The notes beneath the pieces were generated by a model. That model was not told the DNA's origin. It made no database searches and worked only from the letters and a program-made list of their open reading frames with translations. Source: Oscillospiraceae bacterium (lineage in GTDB: Bacteria > Bacillota > Clostridia > Christensenellales > Aristaeellaceae). Taken from it: DNA of 7,496 nt. The stretch lies in the NCBI GenBank assembly GCA_031266295.1, contig JAISBH010000136.1, forward strand, positions 1-7,496, read 5' to 3'. Made by a program: the position numbers and the translations under genes. Of the stretch, positions 1 through 4,894 are shown piece by piece (the first letter of the stretch is position 1; every line of letters begins with the position of its first letter).

Positions 1-106
1 GGGAGGGGGATCGCAATCCCCTTCCCGAAGGCGCGGACGCGCCGCGTCCCGGACCCTGCGAAGGGCTATCCGCCCTTTCGAAACCTGACCAGGCTTCGCC
101 TGGACC
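1..106. repeat. Array of four short G/C-rich hairpins (intergenic repeat element, left end cut off)
   Basis: Four stem-loops follow each other. Bases 1-11 pair with 16-26 (11 bp with one G-T pair, loop CGCA). Bases 35-40 (GGACGC) pair with 44-49 (GCGTCC). Bases 61-66 (AAGGGC) pair with 72-77 (GCCCTT). Bases 89-94 (CCAGGC) pair perfectly with 98-103 (GCCTGG) around TTC. Short GGACC or CCTGACC-like linkers separate them (51-56, 84-90, 102-106). Several reading frames stay open through the array, but the composition is explained by stems, not codons. It resembles the dispersed hairpin strings seen between genes in gut Clostridia; that comparison is from memory. The element may begin upstream of the window. 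Its role is unknown: it could be an RNA structure, a transcript end or a mobile repeat. Confidence 0.6.
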
Positions 107-222
107 ATCGTGATACACATTCCATCGGCTTCGGATTGCCTGTTGTACCTGGATAGTCTACCTCGTAACGCAATCGGTTCCCCGTTGCTTGCAAACCACA
201 TCGTAACCGACAACCCTCATCG
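107..222. other. Gene-free spacer between two repeat blocks
   Basis: I see no convincing gene here. A long-range inverted repeat pairs TCGGTT (174-179) with AACCGA (205-210), and TCGTAAC occurs twice in direct orientation (163-169 and 201-207). An open + frame starting at 110 has no ribosome binding site and runs straight through the stem-loop at 223-262, so I do not call it. With its flanking hairpins this stretch could be the middle of one larger repeat element or a decayed mobile element. Nothing in the sequence decides this. Confidence 0.35.
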
Positions 223-262
223 CCCCCCTAGGGGGAGATGTCGCCGCAGCGACAGAGGGGGG
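223..262. repeat. Compound stem-loop repeat, C6...TGTCGC-CGCA-GCGACA...G6
   Basis: Outer arms of six C (223-228) and six G (257-262) enclose a perfect 6-bp inner stem, TGTCGC (239-244) and GCGACA (249-254), with the loop CGCA. A run of five G at 231-235 lies between the arms and could pair with the C arm instead (CCCCC-TA-GGGGG), so two mutually exclusive folds are possible. It lies 22 bases past the stop codon of the lipoprotein gene, where it could end or stabilise the spoIVF operon transcript. No T-run follows on either strand, so it is not a classic intrinsic terminator. Very similar short elements recur between genes in many Negativicutes and Clostridia, to my recollection. Confidence 0.6.
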
Positions 263-284
263 TTCCGTTCCCCGCCCAACAGCC

Positions 285-953
285 TTATTCCGCCGCAGGC
301 AGTATCAGCACTTTGTCTGGCGTAGCCTGTGCGGGCAGGCTTTTGGTCGTAACAGCGTACCAGCCCACCACTTGTAACCCTGGCGTAAGCTGATCCATCG
401 TCACCGGCGCGCCCGCTTTGTAGGGTATCAGCGGCGTTTCAGCCGAGACGCGCCAGTTGACGTCCAAGTCCGTCATAATCCATGTCTGATTTTCCGCGTC
501 TACCGATACTTCCTTTATCACCGCATATGTCGGCGCAATCCCGTCTTCCGGAAGGTTGGCGAATATCACTAGCCCCGGTGATTGCGGCGGCATACTCTGC
601 GTCGCTATCGGCCTGGTCACCGCCGCCACTGCCTCGCCTTGCTTCAGCGCGTCAATCGCCAGAGCCGCGCCCGTCTGGCCGTCCAGTATGTACGTCTCAT
701 CCGTCACCGTGATAACGATTGTCACCGCGTCGCTGCCCGCTTCCTTCAGCGAGACGTTATCCTGTTCTATGCTGTCGACAACGCCCGTGTATGTCTGGCG
801 CACCGCCGCCCCTCCCGATCCCACTGGCTCTCCCGTTACTTCTGGCGATACTTCAGGTGAAGCCGACGGCGCGGGAGGATTCTCCCCTGTAGTACACCCG
901 CCGATCCCAAACAACCCAAGCGTCAACACCAGTATCAGCGCAACCTTCTTCAT
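285..953 (-). CDS. Putative lipoprotein with two tandem homologous beta-rich domains
   Basis: A 222-residue secreted lipoprotein of unknown function, probably anchored to the outer face of the cytoplasmic membrane. Residues 1-19 form a lipoprotein signal (MKK, hydrophobic stretch, lipobox I-G-G-C with Cys20). A Pro/Ser/Glu linker follows (about 21-52). Two alignable halves come next, about 54-133 and 142-219. Each begins with Thr-Tyr, has V/I-rich strands, a threonine-flanked Y/P-I turn and a D-x-L-x-x-G segment, and closes with similar motifs (QSMPPQSP at 119-126, KSLPAQATP at 204-212). I start at the ATG at 953 because AAGGAG (968-963) lies 9 bases upstream; a TTG three codons further upstream would overlap that spacing. 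It lies 60 bases after spoIVFB on the same strand with no visible terminator or strong promoter between, so co-transcription is likely. The family recalls small lipoproteins of Clostridia with no assigned role. Confidence 0.85.
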   Translation of the reverse strand: MKKVALILVLTLGLFGIGGCTTGENPPAPSASPEVSPEVTGEPVGSGGAAVRQTYTGVVDSIEQDNVSLKEAGSDAVTIVITVTDETYILDGQTGAALAIDALKQGEAVAAVTRPIATQSMPPQSPGLVIFANLPEDGIAPTYAVIKEVSVDAENQTWIMTDLDVNWRVSAETPLIPYKAGAPVTMDQLTPGLQVVGWYAVTTKSLPAQATPDKVLILPAAE

Positions 954-1013
954 TAAAACCAACTCCTTCTACAATTGTTCGTACACGCCGCCTAATCAGT
1001 TACTAATCAAACC

Positions 1014-2042
1014 CTAAGCATCCCTAACGCCAATCTTAAGCCCGCTGCCTTCCCTGGCGACACGCCAGACCGCGTCGCGAGCCTTCGCCGTCACGTCCAC
1101 TGCGGCTGGATGCCTTTGTTTTATTAGCTCACCCACCGTCAGTCGCTGATCGTCCAGCATAGCCGGCAGCAGTTCATTCTCGTGAACCGTGCCCATTGGC
1201 TTCATCCCAACCGGATCTAACGCCACAATCATTGTGTACCCTCGCGACGATATCCTCGATGGCAGCCTGCTTATAGGGGTATCGGCCGATACCGCAAGCC
1301 ACCTCGCGGGCAGCACCCCCGCTTGCGCGAATCTCGACGCCCTGCTGCTCAACCCCTTCACTATCCACGACGCGGAATCACTGCGCTCAGCCAGTGCAGC
1401 GTAAACCAGATACGCCCCCGTCAGGAAGAATGTCGGGTTGACGCGGCGGTTGAACGCCTCATATACCCCTAATCCCGCCAACACGACGCCCAACGCCACG
1501 CCGAACCACGCGAACAACCGCGTCGAACGCCTCCACCCCAGCGCGCCGGAGGCCATTGCGCGCACGGCGCGACCGCCGTCCAGCGGCAGCGCGGGTAGAA
1601 GGTTGCATAGCATCAGCGCCAGGTTGCACCTTAAAAACAGCTGGATAGCGCTCCCCGGCCACAACCCCATCTGCGCGCCGAAGGCCGCCGCCATCGCCAT
1701 CAGCAGGTTGGACGCCGGACCCGCCAGCGCAATGACGACTTCCTGCCATGGCGACGCGTGGCTTATGCCCTCTACCCTCGCCACGCCGCCGAACGGTGTG
1801 ATCTCCATCGACGCGACCCGCAGCCCTAGCGCAGCCGCCGCTAGCATGTGCGCGATTTCATGCAGGATCAACACCAGCAGCATTACGCGCATAACCGGCC
1901 ACTGCCCCAGCAGGAAGCAGCTGAGCAGCAACACTGGAAACGCCAGATGCATCTTTATCTCGACGCCGCCAATTGTGCACAGCCGAACCGCGCTGCTCAT
2001 CACGCCGGATATCGCCCAGCCACCCTTACGAAACATACTCAT
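1014..2042 (-). CDS. spoIVFB: SpoIVFB-like intramembrane metalloprotease (M50B, site-2 type)
   Basis: In the Bacillus model this protease sits in the mother-cell membrane around the forespore and cleaves pro-sigma-K, releasing active sigma-K late in sporulation. The 342-residue protein has the zinc motif HEIAH (61-65) in a hydrophobic segment and the family block TPFGGVARVE (82-91; PFGG-x-V-E in SpoIVFB). It also has LAGP (106-109) and the third zinc ligand in NLLPALPLDGGR (147-158, Asp155). About six membrane segments lie between 33 and 218. The cytoplasmic C-terminal part is a degenerate CBS-like region with a HENELL motif (287-292) like DENEVL in Bacillus SpoIVFB. It lies 24 bases after spoIVFA. 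The start is uncertain: ATG at 2042 has only a weak GGGACGG upstream, and the family homology begins near residue 15-20 (ATG at 2000). The active site is intact. Confidence 0.92.
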   Translation of the reverse strand: MSMFRKGGWAISGVMSSAVRLCTIGGVEIKMHLAFPVLLLSCFLLGQWPVMRVMLLVLILHEIAHMLAAAALGLRVASMEITPFGGVARVEGISHASPWQEVVIALAGPASNLLMAMAAAFGAQMGLWPGSAIQLFLRCNLALMLCNLLPALPLDGGRAVRAMASGALGWRRSTRLFAWFGVALGVVLAGLGVYEAFNRRVNPTFFLTGAYLVYAALAERSDSASWIVKGLSSRASRFAQAGVLPARWLAVSADTPISRLPSRISSRGYTMIVALDPVGMKPMGTVHENELLPAMLDDQRLTVGELIKQRHPAAVDVTAKARDAVWRVAREGSGLKIGVRDA

Positions 2043-2066
2043 GGCCGCCGTCCCATGTAGCCGGAC

Positions 2067-3065
2067 TCACGGCTGCCTCGCGGCCATCAGCGGCGCGGGG
2101 TTCATTGATCGGCCTTCGTCGCGTATCTCGAAGTATAATGTATCGCTCGCGCCGATGACGTCTGATATCGCGACTAGATCGCCTTCGCGGATTGTGCATG
2201 ACGCCAGGTTGCCATATACGGTTTCCATACCGTCCTCGTGGCGCAGCCGTACCGTTATCGTGCTGTCGTCCAAGTACGTTATCGCCGTGACTTCTCCCGC
2301 AGCCGACGCGTATACGGGATTTTGAGTCGACGAGGCGTATGCCAGGTACGGTTCGTTCTCGTTCCAGCTGTGGGATAGCGCGGCCTGGCTGGGCGGCGAG
2401 AACGTCTGCTGCGTGCCTATATGCCAGAATACCAGCGCCGCGTCGGGCAGCAGGTTCTGCACAAACTTCAGGCTGCCTAGGCTCTCGTCAAGATCCATCG
2501 TCACCCAGTCGCGCAGTTCTGATGAAACCGTACGCGCTATCGGCGCGTCCACTGTCTTGATCGCCAGTGCGCACAGCAGTATCGCGACGCATACGGCAGT
2601 GTTGCGCAGCATCCGCTCGCCGAACCGCAGCGGTTTGAAGTTCTCGTTTTCGTCCTGGGCTGGCCGACTATAACCCTTCGGCGCGACCGGCGCCGGATAA
2701 TCCTCGACGGAATACATCGGTCTGCTGTTGGGAGTGACGCGCGTCGACAACCGAGTCACGCTGTCTGTCGCGGCGGGTTCCTCCATGGTCTTGATCTGGA
2801 ACTTCAACGCAGCGCGGACAGGGATGGGATCCGGTTCGGGTTCCGCGCGACGTCCTTGACCGTGTCGCTTGGCTGAATTAGCGGCGCGCTTATTTGACGG
2901 GTTTGCGTCGCGTTTCCTTCCCATTATTCCCTTCAGTCCCCATGAGAATTGATGTTTCTCCGGCGGCGGCTCAAACCCTGGCCGTATCGTGGTGGTATGA
3001 ACGAATGTATTCGCGCGGCTGTCATTCAGCAGCGTCGTCCGCCCTGTCGTTATACTTGAAGGCAT
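2067..3065 (-). CDS. spoIVFA: SpoIVFA-like protein with degenerate LytM/M23 domain
   Basis: SpoIVFA holds and stabilises SpoIVFB in the outer forespore membrane and helps keep it inactive until the forespore signals. The 332-residue protein has a long basic, disordered N-terminal half, with KR/RR clusters at about 49-73 and a Pro-rich stretch at 76-82. One membrane span (about 153-171) follows, then an intermembrane region ending in a LytM/M23-like domain (about 250-325: VYASAAGEV, VYGNLASCTIREGDL, DTLYFEIRDEG, MNPAPLM). The M23 His-x-His of active enzymes (HLHFEI-like) is here LYFEI, and the first zinc-ligand motif is missing, so it should bind rather than cut. I start at the ATG at 3065 because AGGAGG (3078-3073) lies 7 bases upstream. 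The frame stays open further upstream but would run into the divergent gene. An in-frame ATG at 2924 (MGRKR) has a weaker site. It is the first gene of the operon with spoIVFB. Confidence 0.85.
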   Translation of the reverse strand: MPSSITTGRTTLLNDSRANTFVHTTTIRPGFEPPPEKHQFSWGLKGIMGRKRDANPSNKRAANSAKRHGQGRRAEPEPDPIPVRAALKFQIKTMEEPAATDSVTRLSTRVTPNSRPMYSVEDYPAPVAPKGYSRPAQDENENFKPLRFGERMLRNTAVCVAILLCALAIKTVDAPIARTVSSELRDWVTMDLDESLGSLKFVQNLLPDAALVFWHIGTQQTFSPPSQAALSHSWNENEPYLAYASSTQNPVYASAAGEVTAITYLDDSTITVRLRHEDGMETVYGNLASCTIREGDLVAISDVIGASDTLYFEIRDEGRSMNPAPLMAARQP

Positions 3066-3072
3066 TGATACC

Positions 3073-3078
3073 CCTCCT
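3073..3078 (-). promoter_or_regulatory. Strong ribosome binding site fixing the spoIVFA start
   Basis: AGGAGG on the minus strand, 7 bases before the ATG at 3065. It is the only strong site in the long open frame and is the reason for choosing this start over an upstream start inside the divergent gene or the internal ATG at 2924. Confidence 0.8.
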
Positions 3079-3089
3079 CTGTCAGCTGG

Positions 3090-3097
3090 AACGTATG
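3090..3097 (-). promoter_or_regulatory. Candidate sigma-E -10 element for the spoIVFA operon
   Basis: CATACGTT on the minus strand is identical to the -10 box of the divergent promoter at 3179-3186 and matches the sigma-E -10 consensus CATACAnT except at one base. Its end is 24 bases before the spoIVFA ATG, which leaves room for a short leader with the ribosome binding site. No good -35 lies at 13-15 bases; a GTATTTC sits 17 bases away (3121-3115). In Bacillus spoIVF is sigma-E dependent, which favours the call, but the -35 is weak. Confidence 0.4.
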
Positions 3098-3156
3098 CGC
3101 AAGCATATGTACGCGAAATACGGGTCATGCATCCGTAGCTGACTGCCCAACCTAAT

Positions 3157-3186
3157 GAATATCCGTCCCGCTCATTTGCATACGTT
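3157..3186 (+). promoter_or_regulatory. Predicted sigma-E promoter of the beta-helix gene
   Basis: GAATATC (3157-3163) matches the Bacillus sigma-E -35 consensus (G/T)(A/C)ATATT in six of seven positions. CATACGTT (3179-3186) matches the -10 consensus CATACAnT in all but one informative position. The spacer is 15 bases, inside the usual 13-15 range. Transcription would begin near 3193, just ahead of AAAGGAG (3201-3207) and the ATG at 3217. Sigma-E acts in the mother cell early in sporulation, so the gene should be sporulation-specific. The match is by eye against a remembered consensus. Confidence 0.7.
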
Positions 3187-3216
3187 GTCACAGCGAACCT
3201 AAAGGAGTTGGGGTAC

Positions 3217-4797
3217 ATGCCGGTCATCATCCGCACGGAGCAGGAGCTGTTGAACATCCGCGGCGGCCAGGAGTATTCTTTGGCCAACAATATCATATTG
3301 ACGCGCCCATGGAAAAGCGTGGACGCCGACGATCTAATCATCCATGGCAACGGCTACAGTATCCAGGAGCTGACCGCGCCGTTGCTGGGCAGCTGTTCGC
3401 GCGTGATCGTTGATCGCCTGATCGTGGTGGTCAAGCTGGATCTGACGGACGCGAATCCCGCCGAAGAGTGGGGCGAGTACGCGGGCGGGCTAATATGCGT
3501 AGGCAGCGACGCGCGGATAGAGGATTGCGTGTCCTGGGGTAGCGTGCGCGGGTCATGCGGCTATTTTGCCGGGCTGTGCGGGCATCTGATGAACTCGGCG
3601 ATCCGCCGCTGCGTGAACCACGCCGCAGTTACATACGTGTATGAGCCGGATAAATCGAGCGCGACGTGCGGCGGGCTGATCGCCACCGCCACCAGTTCAT
3701 CGATAGAGTCAAGCGAGAACGCCGCCGACGGCGTTGTAAGGGCTTGCGACGATATATTCGGCGCGGAACGCGCGGGCGGTATCGCCGCGGCCGTGACCAA
3801 CTGCACGATGCTAGGTAATGTGAACCGCGCTACAATCATTGGCAGCACGAGAACAGGCGGCGTCGCGGGTACTGTAGGAGTATCCGGCGCTGGGGAACGC
3901 TCGCTGCTGGATGGAAACATCAACTACTGCAACGTGACGGGACAGCGGTGGTTTGTGGGCGGGATAGCGGGCGAGGCCGGATCCGCTCACATGGCTGCCG
4001 AGCCGGATGTAATATTTGCCAATAATGTCTGTTACGGTTGTGTCAGCGGGATCGCGCCTTCAGGTGTGCTGACCGGCGAATTCATCGGCGGGATTGTTGG
4101 ATTTATATCGTTGTCGAACGCGTCAATCCACGACAACGCCGTGTACGGCGAAACGGTACATGGGCTGCGCTTCGTGCACCGGATACTGGGCAGCAACCAG
4201 TCGCGCTACACCTCGCCGCAGTCTCCGTCCGCGCGCGTCGCGCTGTCCGGCAATATCGCCCGTTCCGACCTGCTGCTCAGCGGCGACAATCTGTTCGTCG
4301 ACGGCCCGAAGGCATTGTATTACAACCGCTGTATCAGCGATGACGACCCGCAGTCCCGCGCCGACGGGCTTCACGGCGAGAGCGTGAACATACCCGCCGA
4401 CGCGTTTGGTGAGATTCTGGCGGACATTGCACCCTCGCCTTCACTTACGCCGTATACAGCGCCTTCGTTCGTAATCGATAACGCTGCGGACGAACAAACC
4501 CGCCCTGTGAGATCCGTTCCGCCCATCGTACCGCAGAGGATTCCCACCGCGAATCCTGGAGTCCCCGCGCCCAGGCCGCTGCCGAGACCCGCTTCGCAGC
4601 CCGCGTCTGAATCCGCTCAAAATCTGTTATTATATGACGGATCATCCGTTCAAAACGACCCGCAATGGTTCGCTCCATCCGGCGTTCAGAACGCGTCCGA
4701 CACGGCGTCCGCGTGGCCGCCGCTGTTTTGGGGTATTCCGGGCTGGCGCGCGCAGCCCATGCCGGCTGCGCAGGGATATGATTACCGTCCATTCTAG
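3217..4797 (+). CDS. GLUG-like repeat (predicted beta-helix) protein, candidate spore-envelope protein
   Basis: A 526-residue protein I cannot assign to a named gene. Residues 5-50 resemble the entry of GLUG-type right-handed beta-helix proteins (IRTEQELLNI, then SLANNIIL, then LIIHGNGYSIQEL). About seven solenoid turns follow, each marked by a small-Gly-Gly-hydrophobic step (AGGL 89-92, AGLCG 118-122, CGGL 151-154, AGGI 186-189, TGGV 213-216, VGGI 247-250, IGGI 290-293). Between them lie N/C-rich strands such as DCVSWGSVRG, RCVNHAAV and NYCNVTG. There are 13 cysteines, unusual for this fold. There is no signal peptide, lipobox, membrane span or cell-wall anchor, so it should stay in the cytoplasm. 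After residue 405 comes a Pro/Ser/Ala-rich tail ending in a Trp/Pro/Tyr-rich segment (500-526). The ATG at 3217 has AAAGGAG 9 bases upstream; an in-frame TTG at 3208 directly abuts that site and is unlikely. The sigma-E-like promoter and divergent spoIVFA point to a mother-cell sporulation role, perhaps coat or crust. That role is inference. Confidence 0.85.
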   Translation: MPVIIRTEQELLNIRGGQEYSLANNIILTRPWKSVDADDLIIHGNGYSIQELTAPLLGSCSRVIVDRLIVVVKLDLTDANPAEEWGEYAGGLICVGSDARIEDCVSWGSVRGSCGYFAGLCGHLMNSAIRRCVNHAAVTYVYEPDKSSATCGGLIATATSSSIESSENAADGVVRACDDIFGAERAGGIAAAVTNCTMLGNVNRATIIGSTRTGGVAGTVGVSGAGERSLLDGNINYCNVTGQRWFVGGIAGEAGSAHMAAEPDVIFANNVCYGCVSGIAPSGVLTGEFIGGIVGFISLSNASIHDNAVYGETVHGLRFVHRILGSNQSRYTSPQSPSARVALSGNIARSDLLLSGDNLFVDGPKALYYNRCISDDDPQSRADGLHGESVNIPADAFGEILADIAPSPSLTPYTAPSFVIDNAADEQTRPVRSVPPIVPQRIPTANPGVPAPRPLPRPASQPASESAQNLLLYDGSSVQNDPQWFAPSGVQNASDTASAWPPLFWGIPGWRAQPMPAAQGYDYRPF

Positions 4798-4802
4798 GTG
4801 TG

Positions 4803-4820
4803 CCTATAATTCCTATAATT
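4803..4820. repeat. Tandem 9-bp direct repeat CCTATAATT x2
   Basis: Two perfect adjacent copies of CCTATAATT start six bases after the stop codon of the beta-helix gene. On the + strand each contains TATAAT, but no -35 or downstream gene on that strand supports a promoter. It is probably a replication-slippage duplication. Confidence 0.5.
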
Positions 4821-4828
4821 ACAATCTG

Positions 4829-4857
4829 AAAGAAGCGGCCATAAAGCCGCTTCTTTT
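4829..4857. terminator. Bidirectional rho-independent terminator between convergent genes
   Basis: GAAGCGGC (4832-4839) pairs perfectly with GCCGCTTC (4846-4853) around CATAAA. An A-run precedes the stem (4829-4831) and a T-run follows it (4854-4857), so A-T pairs extend the stem and both strands carry a U tract (four U on the +, three on the -). It lies 32 bases past the stop of the beta-helix gene and 38 bases past the stop of the minus-strand putative anti-sigma gene, so it can end both transcripts. Confidence 0.9.
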
Positions 4858-4894
4858 CGCGTATTGGGACAGCATCGCGTTTAGCCATTGCGTC

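Noticed and set aside
1..154. Open frames running through the left-end hairpins as a partial gene
   Set aside because: Several frames on both strands are open at once because of the G/C-rich stems; no start signal and no recognisable protein.
1..284. tRNA, riboswitch or CRISPR array at the left end
   Set aside because: No cloverleaf, no regularly spaced identical repeats and no known riboswitch core could be seen; the hairpins differ in sequence and spacing.
556..1017. A 153-codon + strand open frame opposite the lipoprotein gene
   Set aside because: It mirrors the lipoprotein, which has a clear lipobox and ribosome binding site; the + frame has neither and resembles no family.
1438..2325. 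A 295-codon open frame on the + strand
   Set aside because: It lies antisense to spoIVFB and spoIVFA, which have clear family motifs. The translation is Ser/Ala/Arg/Pro-rich low complexity and has no ribosome binding site, typical of a GC-rich shadow frame.
3066..3350. N-terminal extension of the spoIVFA frame up to 3350
   Set aside because: It would overlap the divergent gene's start and promoter, has no good ribosome binding site, and a strong AGGAGG marks the ATG at 3065.
4445..4888. A 147-codon minus-strand open frame across the end of the beta-helix gene
   Set aside because: It runs through the bidirectional terminator hairpin and is antisense to the Pro-rich tail; Arg-rich shadow composition.
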